64,000 bases of DNA from Prevotella melaninogenica ATCC 25845 (GCF_000144405.1 NC_014370.1:749501-813500), one strand, 5' to 3'; positions 42,741 to 51,559 are shown, counted from the first letter of the stretch. Numbers and translations: made by a program. Notes: generated by a model not told the origin, from the sequence alone.

Positions 42741-43772
42741 TTATATATTCAGTTTACGAAGCAGATTTTTATTAAGTGCCTGTACCTTTCTACTTTGCTT
42801 CGTGAGGTCTTGTCTCATCAAATCAATGTTGTAGAATATTTCAGAAAAGGCGGTTTGCAGCATGTTGGGTTGTCTACAATCTTTCCCTCCCTTAGGATTG
42901 ACTACGATATTTATTCCCTTTGGTACCACAGAGATGTCTACGTCAGCGCCAGATGTGGTAGGATCGCCGTCGTAATGAATAACTCCTTCTTTCTTGCGGC
43001 GTATATGAATATGTTTGGCTCTAAAAGTCTTTATCTTTAAGTTTTTATCCAACGTTTTGTTGAAAAGCTCAATGGCAACCTGTGGGGCTTCGATGAGGTC
43101 AAATGGTTCCATGATAATAATATCCAACAGACCATCGCTCATAGATGCTTGCGGAGCGATATAGGCATTATTACCATATTGTGAAGCATTGGCTGCTGAT
43201 ACGAGGAAAGCCTTATAACGATGTGTTCCATCCTCATCTTCTATTACATAAGTTTCAGGCTCATAGCTTAATCCTTCTTCAAGAACTTTCTGCATGTAAG
43301 TGATAGGTCCACGTTTGCCAGCTTCTGCAAATTTCATCGAAATAAAAGCATCAAAGCCCATTCCACACGTGCAGAAGAACGGATGGTTATTGATGATACC
43401 ATAGTCGAGTGCTTTAACATCATAACAGTTTATGATGTCAATACATTTCTTTAGATTCATCGGTAGGTTTAGATGCCTTGCAAGTCCATTTCCTGAACCA
43501 CAAGGGAGTATGCCTAAAGCTGACTTAGTATTGATAAGTGACCTTCCAACTTCGTTGACCGTTCCATCTCCACCCACAGCCACAACGAGGTCTACGCCTT
43601 CTTCCACGGCTTCTCGGGCAAGGTCGGTCGCATGACCCGCATGTTGCGTTTCTGCAATGCGATAGTCAAACTTGTCTTTATCGAGTCGTTCTTCAATAAG
43701 GTCTGGAATACCCGCCTTACTAATTGTACCCGATATAGGGTTTAGGATAAAAACTACTTTTTTCTTATTCAT
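42741..43772 (-). CDS. DAG-kinase-family lipid kinase (YegS/BmrU-like)
   Basis: 343 aa. The catalytic domain has LNPISGT at the N-terminus, VVAVGGDGTVNEVGRSL (ATP/lipid site, about 60-76) and LPCGSGNGLARHL (about 88-100). A second beta domain ends with NIVVNPKGG, followed by a 45-residue tail that may be helical. Substrate could be diacylglycerol, sphingosine/ceramide or another lipid. It is divergent from spt, the first sphingolipid enzyme, across 195 bp, so a sphingoid substrate is worth considering, though this is inference only. A -7 TATCTTTG lies on the minus strand at 43813-43806. Confidence 0.88.
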   Translation of the reverse strand: MNKKKVVFILNPISGTISKAGIPDLIEERLDKDKFDYRIAETQHAGHATDLAREAVEEGVDLVVAVGGDGTVNEVGRSLINTKSALGILPCGSGNGLARHLNLPMNLKKCIDIINCYDVKALDYGIINNHPFFCTCGMGFDAFISMKFAEAGKRGPITYMQKVLEEGLSYEPETYVIEDEDGTHRYKAFLVSAANASQYGNNAYIAPQASMSDGLLDIIIMEPFDLIEAPQVAIELFNKTLDKNLKIKTFRAKHIHIRRKKEGVIHYDGDPTTSGADVDISVVPKGINIVVNPKGGKDCRQPNMLQTAFSEIFYNIDLMRQDLTKQSRKVQALNKNLLRKLNI

Positions 43773-43967
43773 TGTGCCAAATAATTAGCGCATGGTTTAT
43801 TTGTACAAAGATACATATTTATCAGTTATATCGTGGATATTATGAGAGTAAAAATGTTTAAAAATCACTTTTCTAATCAAAAAGACTTTTTTGTCATTCT
43901 AAATTAGTATCTTTGCAGCCTAAAAATAATATTTAAGTAGTCAATGACTACACCACATTAAAAAATA

Positions 43968-45158
43968 ATGGGACAGTTACAAGACAAGTACAAAAGCTAC
44001 CGCGAGCCGCAGAAGTTTATGGATGCAGGTGTTTATCCATACTTCCGCGAGATTACAAGTAAGCAAGGAACAGAAGTTACAGATATTGATGGCAACAAGA
44101 TTCTTATGTTTGGTTCTAACGCCTATACAGGTCTTCCAAACGATCCACGTGTGATTAATGCTGCTCAGCGTGCCCTTGAGAAGTATGGCTCAGGTTGTGC
44201 CGGAAGTCGTTTCTTAAATGGTACACTCGATCTTCATGTTCAGTTGGAGAAAGAGCTTGCTGCTTTTGAAGGCAAGGATGAGGCGCTTGTTTTTTCAACA
44301 GGTTTTTCTGTAAATGCTGGTGTCCTCTCTGTTGTAGTAGGACGTGGTGATTATGTTATCTGTGATGACCGTGATCACGCAAGTATTGTTGATGGGCGTC
44401 GTTTGAGTTTTGCTACTCAACTTCGTTACAAGCACAATGATATGGAAGATTTGGAGCGTGTTCTTCAGAGACTTCCTCATGAAGCTGTTAAGCTGATTGT
44501 TGTTGATGGCGTCTTCTCGATGGAGGGTGATTTAGCTAATCTGCCAGCAATTGTTGAATTGAAGCACAAGTATAACTGCTCAATCATGGTTGATGAGGCA
44601 CATGGTTTAGGTGTCTTTGGTCGCCAGGGTAGAGGTGTTTGTGATCATTTTGGCTTGACAGATGAGGTAGACCTCATTATGGGTACTTTCTCAAAGAGTT
44701 TGGCTTCAATTGGTGGTTTTATTGCTGGTGATAAGGATACTATTAATTATCTCCGTCATACCTGCCGTACATATATCTTTTCTGCAAGTAATGCACCTGC
44801 AGCAACAGCTGCTGCTTTGGAAGCTCTCCATATTATAGAGCAGGAGCCAGAACGTTTGGAACAGTTGTGGAAGGTAACTAATTATGCTTTGAAGCGATTT
44901 AAAGAAGAGGGTTTTGAGATAGGTGAAACAGAGAGTCCTATCATCCCTCTTTATGTTCGTGATATAGAAAAGACCTTTGTGGTTACAAAGTTGGCGTATG
45001 AGGCTGGTGTGTTTATCAATCCAGTAATTCCTCCAGCATGTGCTCCACAAGACACCTTGGTACGTTTTGCTTTGATGGCTACTCATACAGAGGAGCAGGT
45101 TGAACGTGGTGTTCAGGCTTTGACTAAGATTTTCAAGGCGCAAGGCATCATTAAATAA
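43968..45158 (+). CDS. spt: serine palmitoyltransferase
   Basis: 396 aa, PLP-dependent alpha-oxoamine synthase. The PLP lysine lies in GTFSKSLASIGG (about K243), with FGSNAYTGLPNDPRV, RFLNGTLDLHVQLE and DEAHGLGVFG also present. Relatives include glycine C-acetyltransferase and AONS; overall sequence and the PYFREITSKQGTEV start resemble the Bacteroides serine palmitoyltransferase. It would condense serine with a long acyl thioester, the first step of sphingolipid synthesis. -7 box TATCTTTG at 43908-43915; strong terminator after the gene. Other sphingolipid genes are not in the window. Confidence 0.9.
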   Translation: MGQLQDKYKSYREPQKFMDAGVYPYFREITSKQGTEVTDIDGNKILMFGSNAYTGLPNDPRVINAAQRALEKYGSGCAGSRFLNGTLDLHVQLEKELAAFEGKDEALVFSTGFSVNAGVLSVVVGRGDYVICDDRDHASIVDGRRLSFATQLRYKHNDMEDLERVLQRLPHEAVKLIVVDGVFSMEGDLANLPAIVELKHKYNCSIMVDEAHGLGVFGRQGRGVCDHFGLTDEVDLIMGTFSKSLASIGGFIAGDKDTINYLRHTCRTYIFSASNAPAATAAALEALHIIEQEPERLEQLWKVTNYALKRFKEEGFEIGETESPIIPLYVRDIEKTFVVTKLAYEAGVFINPVIPPACAPQDTLVRFALMATHTEEQVERGVQALTKIFKAQGIIK

Positions 45159-45201
45159 GTATTATCTATTTCCTTATTTAAAAGGATTTGTAATATTAAA
45201 A

Positions 45202-45242
45202 CGATGGGGTTATTCTTATAGAGTAAGCCCATCGTTTTTTTA
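45202..45242 (+). terminator. spt terminator
   Basis: Stem aaacgatggg / cccatcgttt closing on a partly paired loop, followed by a T run, 44 nt after the spt stop. Confidence 0.8.
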
Positions 45243-45822
45243 ATACCTTATATATATAGGGCGATGGGTGTTAGGTGATGGGTGTTGATGTTTTGTTGGT
45301 ACTTGAGTGTAGGGGGATAATTAAGATTGTGGCTTTATTAGGCTTATAAGCCCAATAAGCCTAATTGGCCTAATGAGCCTAATAAGCCAATTAGGGCATA
45401 TAACAAAAGATATTTATTTAATAAATGTTTCTTTGGATTATTCAGCTTTTATTTCGTTTATTGTGTAGGATGATTCTTCATTATGAAAAGTTTTTATGAA
45501 AAGAATTTGTTGGTAATGGGTATAAAAGTTGTGGTCGGACTGTTATTATAAGTGAAGATATAGAGATATTTTTGAGATTTTAGACTTACAAGGATAGGAA
45601 AGTTCGTTCTTTTGCATCTATTGTTATCTTGTTTGAAAGCTACATTATCTTATGAAAATATTGTTTTGATTAAAAAATAAGATATTTTTTTGAGTTTAGA
45701 CATTATAAGTACTCTATCTTCTTACTTGCTTGTTTATCAATAACTTTGTGTTTGTTTGATACTATGTGCAAACAAGAATCGTAAGAAAAGTATTAATTTT
45801 TATTGAAAAAAACATGGAAAAG
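45243..45822. other. intergenic region between spt and the tRNA cluster
   Basis: AT-rich; no gene. Has tandem gatgggtgtt (45263-45290), the GGCTTATT/AAGCC run and two tttATGAAAAg copies near 45480-45500. Confidence 0.5.
45331..45397. repeat. AATAAGCC-type short tandem/palindromic run
   Basis: About seven GGCTTATT or AATAAGCC-like nonamers (ataagccta, attggccta, atgagccta, ataagccaa) in a row in mixed orientation, giving overlapping palindromes. Confidence 0.65.
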
Positions 45823-45854
45823 TTTGGAGGTGTCGGAAATATATAGTACCTTTG
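45823..45854 (+). promoter_or_regulatory. promoter of the tRNA-Pro-Gly-Leu-Leu-Gly cluster
   Basis: -33 TTTG (45823-45826) and -7 TACCTTTG (45847-45854), 20-bp spacer. Confidence 0.75.
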
Positions 45855-45897
45855 CACTCGCAATTCGGAAATGAGTCAATCACTAATGAATATGCAA

Positions 45898-45971
45898 CGG
45901 GGTGTAGCGCAGCTCGGTAGCGCATCTGGTTTGGGACCAGGCGGTCGCAGGTTCGAATCCTGTCACCCCGA
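45898..45971 (+). tRNA. tRNA-Pro (TGG)
   Basis: Acceptor cggggtg/caccccg, anticodon loop ttTGGga, T arm gcaggttcgaatcctgt. First of five tRNAs. Confidence 0.93.
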
Positions 45972-46010
45972 CTTTTTGTCTAACTCTTTAGAGAAAGAAA
46001 GACGTTAAAT

Positions 46011-46083
<73 letters not shown>

Positions 46084-46126
46084 CATTGATATTCTGAATT
46101 ATATAGAAGAAATTCTTCTAAATAAT

Positions 46127-46208
46127 GCCCAGGTGGCGGAATTGGTAGACGCGCACGTTTCAGGTGCGTGTGTTTCACGACGTGCAGGTTCGAGTCCTGT
46201 TCTGGGCA
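46127..46208 (+). tRNA. tRNA-Leu (CAG)
   Basis: Type II tRNA with a long variable arm. Acceptor gcccagg/tctgggc, anticodon stem cacgt/gcgtg with loop ttCAGgt. Confidence 0.92.
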
Positions 46209-46238
46209 CTTTCTAAATCAGAATGTCTCGTATATGCT

Positions 46239-46322
46239 GGAGAGGTGGCGGAATTGGTAGACGCGCTACTTTGAGGGGGTAGTGAAAATTGTTTCGTGGG
46301 AGTTCGAGTCTCCTCCTCTTCA
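46239..46322 (+). tRNA. tRNA-Leu (GAG)
   Basis: Acceptor ggagagg/cctcttc with one G-U pair, anticodon stem ctact/ggtag, loop ttGAGgg, long variable arm. Confidence 0.92.
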
Positions 46323-46361
46323 CATAGAGTTTTGAAGTAAGTAGTTACTTACTTAGTAAAT

Positions 46362-46434
<73 letters not shown>

Positions 46435-46467
46435 CTTTTTTAGAGAAACATACATAGCAATTTCTTT

Positions 46468-47007
46468 ATGAATTTATATTTGCGATATTTCGATAATGAA
46501 GTATTAGTACACAATGTTGAGGAAGCTTTGGATTTCTTAAGTTCTATTCCCGACATTCAACTCACTCCAGAATTGGAAGATGATATTAGAAATTATGCTT
46601 CCAACGATGTCTTTTATCCAAAACGTTATAAGGTTCGTCCTCGAGTTTATTTTATAGTCATTAAGACTGAGGCAGCTACAATGATGGATTTTAAGCAGAA
46701 AAAAGCCCTTCGTCCGGTTGCTGATGGAATCGTGCGTAAGGATAATCCAGCTATTATGCATCTCAATGAGGAACGTGAGGGGTGGTATGAAGGTGAACTT
46801 GATTTTAAGCGTGTCGTCCTCATTCCTACTTCTGGTAAGCATGAATATCGTGATACTCATTTTGTAGCACAGTGTAAGGCTGTTTCAGGATGGGATTGCT
46901 ATAATCGTATCGTTGAGTATCTAAAAGATAGGGTTGACAATAGAAGTCAGTTCCCTTCTGCTAAAGGTAAGAATTTTAAGTTTAGATATTTAGGTATGTG
47001 GAAGTAA
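46468..47007 (+). CDS. conserved hypothetical protein upstream of ssb
   Basis: 179 aa, soluble, no signal peptide or membrane segment. It begins MNLYLRYFDNEVLVHNVEEALDFL and contains RYKVRPRVYFIVIKTEA and KRVVLIPTSGKHEYRDTHF, suggesting an alpha/beta core. No named family is recognised. It follows the last tRNA by 33 nt and precedes ssb by 30 nt, so it may share a transcript with either. Its neighbours (ssb, gldE) give no firm functional hint. Confidence 0.8.
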   Translation: MNLYLRYFDNEVLVHNVEEALDFLSSIPDIQLTPELEDDIRNYASNDVFYPKRYKVRPRVYFIVIKTEAATMMDFKQKKALRPVADGIVRKDNPAIMHLNEEREGWYEGELDFKRVVLIPTSGKHEYRDTHFVAQCKAVSGWDCYNRIVEYLKDRVDNRSQFPSAKGKNFKFRYLGMWK

Positions 47008-47037
47008 TTTCACATGCCTTTTTGCTATTGCTTTCTT

Positions 47038-47445
47038 ATGAATAAAGTAATGTTAATTGGTAATGTTGGTCGAGAGCCAGAGATAAAATATTATGAGGCA
47101 GACCAATGTGTTGCCTCTTTTACTTTGGCAACAACGGAGCGTGGATATACACTTCCAAATGGTACGGTTGTACCTGATCACACTGATTGGCATAACATAG
47201 TTCTCTTTAAGGCATTGGCTAAGTATGCTGAGAAGTATATTCATAAAGGCGATAAACTTTATATTGAGGGGCGTGTGCGTTATCGTACTTATGATGATAA
47301 GAAAGGTATGCGTCGTTATGTTACAGAGATTTATGGTGACAACCTTGAATGGCTTTCCGCATCCCGTAAATCTGAAAGTGTGTCTGGAGAGAAAGTAGAT
47401 GATAATGCTTCTGATACTACAGATAATTCTAATTTACCTTTTTAA
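47038..47445 (+). CDS. ssb: single-stranded DNA-binding protein
   Basis: 135 aa from the ATG at 47038 (MNKVMLIGNVGREPEIKYYE); eight codons of open frame upstream are unlikely to be translated. The OB-fold core includes ASFTLATTERGYT, DWHNIVLFKALAKYAEKYI and GDKLYIEGRVRYRTY. The acidic tail ends NLPF, a form of the SSB C-terminal docking peptide. Acts in replication and repair. The stop codon overlaps the gldE start (TAATG), so translation is coupled, an arrangement common in Bacteroidetes. Confidence 0.95.
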   Translation: MNKVMLIGNVGREPEIKYYEADQCVASFTLATTERGYTLPNGTVVPDHTDWHNIVLFKALAKYAEKYIHKGDKLYIEGRVRYRTYDDKKGMRRYVTEIYGDNLEWLSASRKSESVSGEKVDDNASDTTDNSNLPF

Positions 47446-48764
47446 TGGATAGTTTTTTAGTAGTTTTTTCTTCTTATATAAGTATTAATCCAATAGATAT
47501 TAGTGTGATTCTTGCAATTCTATTGGCTGTTTTTCTACTAAGTCTTTCGGCTTTTGCAAGTGCGTCGGAGATTGCTTTTTTTAGTTTATCTCCAACTGAT
47601 ATAGAGTCGCTTGACCCGGATAAGAATACTTCTGATAAGCTTATTCAGCAGTTTAGAGACGATAGTGAGCGTACGTTGGCAACAATTCTTATTACGAATA
47701 ATCTTGTCAATGTTGCGATTATTATGCTGTGTAATTATATCTTTTCCAGTCTGTTTACTTTTAAGGAAGAGTGGTTACAGTTTCTTTGTGTTACAATTCT
47801 TTTAACCTTCTTACTTTTACTTTTTGGTGAGATTATTCCAAAGGTTTATAGTAGAAGAAATCCATTGGCATTCTGCAGAAGTGGTGTCAAAGGCATTGTT
47901 TTCTTCCGTAAGTTGTTTTGGCCTATCGAAACTATATTGTTGAAAAGTGGTGCTTTTGCTGAAAAGGTAGTTCAAAAGGAGAATCGTCAGTTGTCTGTTG
48001 ATGATCTTGAACAGGCTTTAGAATTGACAGATAAGAATGATATTAAGGATGAGCAGGGTATGCTGCAAGGTATTATTCGCTTTGGAGATGAAACTGCAAA
48101 AGAGGTTATGACTTCTCGTCAGGATATTATAGATTTGGATATCCGCTGTTTATATGAAGATGTCTTGAAATGTATCGTTGATAATAACTATTCTCGTATT
48201 CCTGTTTATCAAGATAATCAAGATAACATACGAGGTGTACTTTATATTAAGGATCTCCTGCCTCACCTATCTAAGCCAACTAACTTTAGATGGCAGAGTT
48301 TGATTCGACCACCTTATTTTGTTCCAGAGACGAAGAAGATAGACGATCTCTTACGTGACTTCCAAGAAAATAAAGTTCATATAGCTATTGTCGTTGATGA
48401 GTTTGGCGGTACGAGTGGTATTGTTACTTTAGAGGACATTCTTGAAGAAATTGTTGGAGAGATTAATGACGAGTTTGATGAAGAAGAGCGTAACTATACA
48501 AAGTTAGGTTCTAATATCTACATATTTGAGGGTAAAACTCTCTTGAAGGACTTCTCTAAGATTCTTAATCTCCCAGATGATGAGTTTGATGAGATAGAAG
48601 GCGATGCTGATTCTGTTGCAGGTTTACTATTAGAAATCAAGGGAGATTTCCCTGCAGTACATGAGATGCTGGACTATAAGAACTATAAGTTTGAAGTCTT
48701 AGCTATTGAAGAGCGTCGTATTAGTAAAGTTAAAGTTACTGTTTGTGGTAAGGATAACGAATGA
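47445..48764 (+). CDS. gldE: gliding-motility-associated GldE, DUF21/CBS/CorC-type membrane protein
   Basis: 439 aa. The DUF21 membrane domain (about 18-190) includes LSAFASASEIAFFSLSPTDI and FGEIIPKVYSRRNPL. Two CBS repeats follow (about 205-330: AKEVMTSRQDIIDLD, VVDEFGGTSGIVTLEDILEEI), then a CorC_HlyC domain (about 345-430, SVAGLLLEIKGDFP). It matches the GldE subgroup that in gliding Bacteroidetes supports T9SS/gliding. Its role in a presumably non-gliding cell may be T9SS support or metal-ion transport (inference). Confidence 0.92.
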   Translation: MDSFLVVFSSYISINPIDISVILAILLAVFLLSLSAFASASEIAFFSLSPTDIESLDPDKNTSDKLIQQFRDDSERTLATILITNNLVNVAIIMLCNYIFSSLFTFKEEWLQFLCVTILLTFLLLLFGEIIPKVYSRRNPLAFCRSGVKGIVFFRKLFWPIETILLKSGAFAEKVVQKENRQLSVDDLEQALELTDKNDIKDEQGMLQGIIRFGDETAKEVMTSRQDIIDLDIRCLYEDVLKCIVDNNYSRIPVYQDNQDNIRGVLYIKDLLPHLSKPTNFRWQSLIRPPYFVPETKKIDDLLRDFQENKVHIAIVVDEFGGTSGIVTLEDILEEIVGEINDEFDEEERNYTKLGSNIYIFEGKTLLKDFSKILNLPDDEFDEIEGDADSVAGLLLEIKGDFPAVHEMLDYKNYKFEVLAIEERRISKVKVTVCGKDNE

Positions 48765-49251
48765 TGTTGAGGGTAAGGTCGTCATTGGTCTGTTGGAGAT
48801 AGAGAAAGGAAGACAGGCTGAGAACGATGGGGTACATTATGTTTTAACGGAAATGTTAGGCTATGAGCCTTTAGTAGAACATAATGAGGATGGTAAACCA
48901 ATGATAGAGGGTTATCATATAAGTATATCTCATACTCTTGGTTATGTTGCTGTTATTCTTTCTCGTGACTATGAAGTAGGTGTTGATATAGAATACGTTT
49001 CTGATAGAGTAAACCGTATATCATCACGTTTCCTAAGAGATGATGAGGTCTTTCCTGGTACGACAGATAAGCTTATTGCTTGGTGTGCCAAGGAAACTAT
49101 GTATAAACTCTTTTCTTCTGAGCATTTAGCTTTAAAAGATATAAAAGTAGACCCGCAGTCAAGCTTAGTAACTAATATGAAGCGTAATATCACGCTTAAG
49201 TTTCAGTGTGAGTGTTCTTCAAAGTACATTTTGACTTATACTTGGTATTAA
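48745..49251 (+). CDS. 4'-phosphopantetheinyl transferase
   Basis: 168 aa if begun at the GTG 48745 (giving MVRITNDVEGKVVIGLLEIE); the frame can reach a TTG at 48706, but there is no ATG before the conserved region. Overlaps the gldE end by 20 nt. Sfp-type signatures are ISISHTLGYVAVILS, VGVDIEYVSDRV and WCAKETMYKLF (the WxxKE motif with Mg2+ ligands). It transfers 4'-phosphopantetheine from CoA to acyl or peptidyl carrier proteins. Part of the ssb-gldE unit; the target ACP is not nearby. Confidence 0.88.
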   Translation: MVRITNDVEGKVVIGLLEIEKGRQAENDGVHYVLTEMLGYEPLVEHNEDGKPMIEGYHISISHTLGYVAVILSRDYEVGVDIEYVSDRVNRISSRFLRDDEVFPGTTDKLIAWCAKETMYKLFSSEHLALKDIKVDPQSSLVTNMKRNITLKFQCECSSKYILTYTWY

Positions 49252-49386
49252 GTCTTATTTTATTTCGTCCTTACTGGCACATCTTAATCACAGATAATAG
49301 TTTTGATATCATAAATGCATATAATGATATAAAAAATTCATTATGCAGTAAAAAATGTTTAAATAATTAATTTATTTAGTGTTTGA

Positions 49387-49418
49387 CTTGTTTTTTATTT
49401 TCATTTTACCTATATTTG
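49387..49418 (+). promoter_or_regulatory. promoter of the 37-aa peptide gene
   Basis: -7 TATATTTG (49411-49418) preceded 20 bp upstream by CTTG (49387-49390), a one-base variant of -33 TTTG. Leader about 60 nt. Confidence 0.6.
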
Positions 49419-49483
49419 TAACAGTCATTTAGCGGGTAACGTAATATATTTACCATTTAGTCTAATTAATAGGAGGTATAAAC

Positions 49484-49597
49484 ATGAAAGAAAACAAAAC
49501 ACGAGAATTTTTCGAAACTCATGATTTCGAGAATCAGAACAGTCAGGAACATACCGATGCGAATGAAACGCTTGGTGGTGAAATTTGGTACAACTAA
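49484..49597 (+). CDS. 37-residue orphan peptide with Gly-Gly motif, possible secreted/RiPP precursor
   Basis: Small ORF with all expression signals: promoter (49387-49418), an unusually strong Shine-Dalgarno AGGAGG (49471-49476) 7 nt before the ATG, and a strong terminator (49641-49676). The peptide is hydrophilic and acidic (Asn/Glu/His-rich, MKENKTREFFETHDF...) and ends NETLGGEIWYN. A Leu-Gly-Gly just before five residues (EIWYN) looks like a double-glycine leader cut site with a tiny core. It has no hydrophobic signal sequence. No processing gene is adjacent; an S26B-like peptidase, PqqD-like RRE and HprK-like kinase lie 33 kb away. Other options are a tiny regulatory protein or a bacteriocin-like peptide. 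Confidence 0.6.
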   Translation: MKENKTREFFETHDFENQNSQEHTDANETLGGEIWYN

Positions 49598-49640
49598 TGT
49601 TGTATGAGTTTAGATTATATATTTTATAATTGATTTTAGG

Positions 49641-49676
49641 AACGCACTTACTCTATGAGTTTAAGTGCGTTTTTTG
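49641..49676 (+). terminator. terminator of the peptide gene
   Basis: Perfect 10-bp stem aacgcactta (49641-49650) / taagtgcgtt (49662-49671) followed by a T tract. Confidence 0.85.
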
Positions 49677-49789
49677 TTTTGTTTAAACTTTTTGCATTAT
49701 CTAAATGGGTCAATTATTCTGGTTACATACTTATTTTAGTGAATCTTACTTATAGTAAACGGCAGAGTATGTATAAATGATAATTGCTA

Positions 49790-49821
49790 TTTGTTTACTT
49801 CGTCAGAAATGATTACTTTTG
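49790..49821 (+). promoter_or_regulatory. serB promoter
   Basis: -33 TTTG (49790-49793) and -7 TACTTTTG (49814-49821), 20-bp spacer. It rules out the longer serB frame that starts at 49784. Confidence 0.75.
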
Positions 49822-49840
49822 TATCTGTAAAAAACATATT

Positions 49841-51088
49841 ATGAACGAAGCAAACGTAAAAAGGGAGGAACTAATACTTATACGTATAACAGGACAAGAT
49901 AGACCAGGATTAACAACTGCGGTGATGTCTATTCTTGCTTGTTATAATGCCCATATTTTAGATATTGGTCAAGCTGATATCCATTCTACTTTATCACTTG
50001 GTATTCTTATTCGTATTGATGATCAGGGTGCCGGGCAGGTAATGAAAGAACTGTTATTCAAGGCTACGGAACTTGGTGTAAATATCGGTTTTGCTCCTGT
50101 AACAGATGATGAATACGAAGATTGGGTTAATAGACAAGGGAAAAATCGTTATATTCTCACGATTATTGGTAGGTCTTTATCAGCTCGTAATATTGAGGAG
50201 GCTACTCGGGTAATTACAGAACAAGGTGTGAATATAGATTCTATTCTTCGCTTGACAGGGCGTCAGAGTATTCGCAAAAGTAATCAAAATGTCAGAGCAT
50301 GTATAGAGTTTTCATTGCGTGGTACTCCTAAAGACTATAGACAGATGCAGGCTGACCTCATGCAGATGAGTCACGAGCAAGGAATTGATTTTTCTTTGCA
50401 GAAAGACAATATGTACAGGCGTATGCGTCGTCTAATATGTTTTGATATGGACTCTACACTTATTCAGGCAGAATGTATTGACGAATTAGCAAAACGTGCT
50501 GGGGTAGGAGAGCAGGTTGCTGCTATTACTGAACGTGCAATGCGTGGTGAAATTGATTTTAAGAAAAGCTTTACAGAACGAGTTGCTTTGTTGAAGGGGC
50601 TCGATGCTGATGTCATGAAGGATATTGCCGAAACAATGCCTATAACAGAGGGCGTTGATCGCTTAATGACTGTTTTGAAGCAGTGTGGATATAAGATAGC
50701 CATATTAAGTGGTGGCTTTACTTATTTTGGAGAGTATCTACAGCGCAAGTATGGTATTGATTATGTCTATGCTAATGAACTTGAGATAGATGAAAATAAT
50801 AAACTTACAGGGCGCTACATTGGTGATATTGTGGATGGTAAACGTAAGGCTGAGCTATTAAAGTTATTAGCACAAGTAGAGAAGGTTAATCTCGCTCAGA
50901 CTATAGCTGTTGGTGATGGTGCTAACGATCTTCCTATGCTTTCTGAAGCTGGCTTGGGTATTGCCTTTCATGCTAAACCACGTGTACAAGCTAATGCTGA
51001 ACAAAATATTACTACTATCGGTTTAGATGGTGTACTTTACTTTCTTGGTTTTAAGGATAGTTATTTGGGTGAAGCTGGTAAACTTTAA
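49841..51088 (+). CDS. serB: phosphoserine phosphatase with N-terminal ACT domains
   Basis: 415 aa from the ATG at 49841 (MNEANVKREELILIRITGQD). Two ACT-like domains (about 8-85 and 95-185: ITGQDRPGLTTAVMSIL; ILTIIGRSLSARNIEEA) precede a HAD phosphatase with FDMDSTLIQAECIDELA, LSGGFTYFGEYL and AVGDGANDLPMLSEAGLG. Catalyses the last step of serine synthesis; the ACT domains suggest amino-acid feedback. Monocistronic, with its own promoter and a 17-bp terminator stem. Confidence 0.96.
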   Translation: MNEANVKREELILIRITGQDRPGLTTAVMSILACYNAHILDIGQADIHSTLSLGILIRIDDQGAGQVMKELLFKATELGVNIGFAPVTDDEYEDWVNRQGKNRYILTIIGRSLSARNIEEATRVITEQGVNIDSILRLTGRQSIRKSNQNVRACIEFSLRGTPKDYRQMQADLMQMSHEQGIDFSLQKDNMYRRMRRLICFDMDSTLIQAECIDELAKRAGVGEQVAAITERAMRGEIDFKKSFTERVALLKGLDADVMKDIAETMPITEGVDRLMTVLKQCGYKIAILSGGFTYFGEYLQRKYGIDYVYANELEIDENNKLTGRYIGDIVDGKRKAELLKLLAQVEKVNLAQTIAVGDGANDLPMLSEAGLGIAFHAKPRVQANAEQNITTIGLDGVLYFLGFKDSYLGEAGKL

Positions 51089-51129
51089 TCAAAATAGGTT
51101 TATTAAAACCTGAACATATTCCGATAAGG

Positions 51130-51180
51130 GATGTATCAAATATATTGTAATCCTATGAATATATTTGATACATCTTTTTT
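51130..51180 (+). terminator. serB terminator
   Basis: Perfect 17-bp stem gatgtatcaaatatatt (51130-51146) / aatatatttgatacatc (51158-51174) followed by T7. Confidence 0.85.
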
Positions 51181-51227
51181 ATTGAAACTTATTATTGTTT
51201 GGCAAGTTCTTACTGTATAGGCTTGGT

Positions 51228-51429
51228 TTAACCCAAATCGGTCATTAGACCACAATATGTATAATTCTTATTACTATGGTATTGTTTCCTAACATATTTT
51301 ATTTTCTTATCGGCATCTTGTCCGTCTTTTTAACTTGACGTAGCCTGCTACGCCTGCGTTATAAAGCCAAACAATTTGCTCGATAATAAAACAAAATATG
51401 TTTAGGCTCTAAAGACCGATTTGGGTTAA
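51228..51429. mobile_element. TTAA-ended MITE, full-length copy
   Basis: 202 bp with terminal inverted repeats TTAACCCAAATCGGTCATTA (left) and TTAACCCAAATCGGTCTTTA (right, reversed), 20 of 21 bases identical. The outermost TTAA may be the target duplication. No ORF. A shorter 81-bp relative is at 62053-62133 and a right half at 22718-22815. Confidence 0.8.
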
Positions 51430-51498
51430 TGTTTTCCAATATACCCTTTTGTTATAACGTCCCCCATAATTTGTTCTTCATGTATGTGTTGTAAGTTA

Positions 51499-51559
51499 GC
51501 ACATATTGTGTTAATGCTCCGCACATGTTGTGCTGATGCTCCGCACACGTAGTGTTGTT
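51499..51559 (-). repeat. 22-bp-period palindromic array, 3 units (P6)
   Basis: Cores GCACATATTGTGT (51499), GCACATGTTGTGC (51521) and GCACACGTAGTGT (51543), exactly 22 bp apart, with TGATGCTCC-type linkers. Confidence 0.8.

Noticed and set aside
48706-48744. TTG start for the phosphopantetheinyl transferase
   Set aside because: Extends 59 nt into gldE without adding conserved sequence; GTG at 48745 preferred, though not proven.
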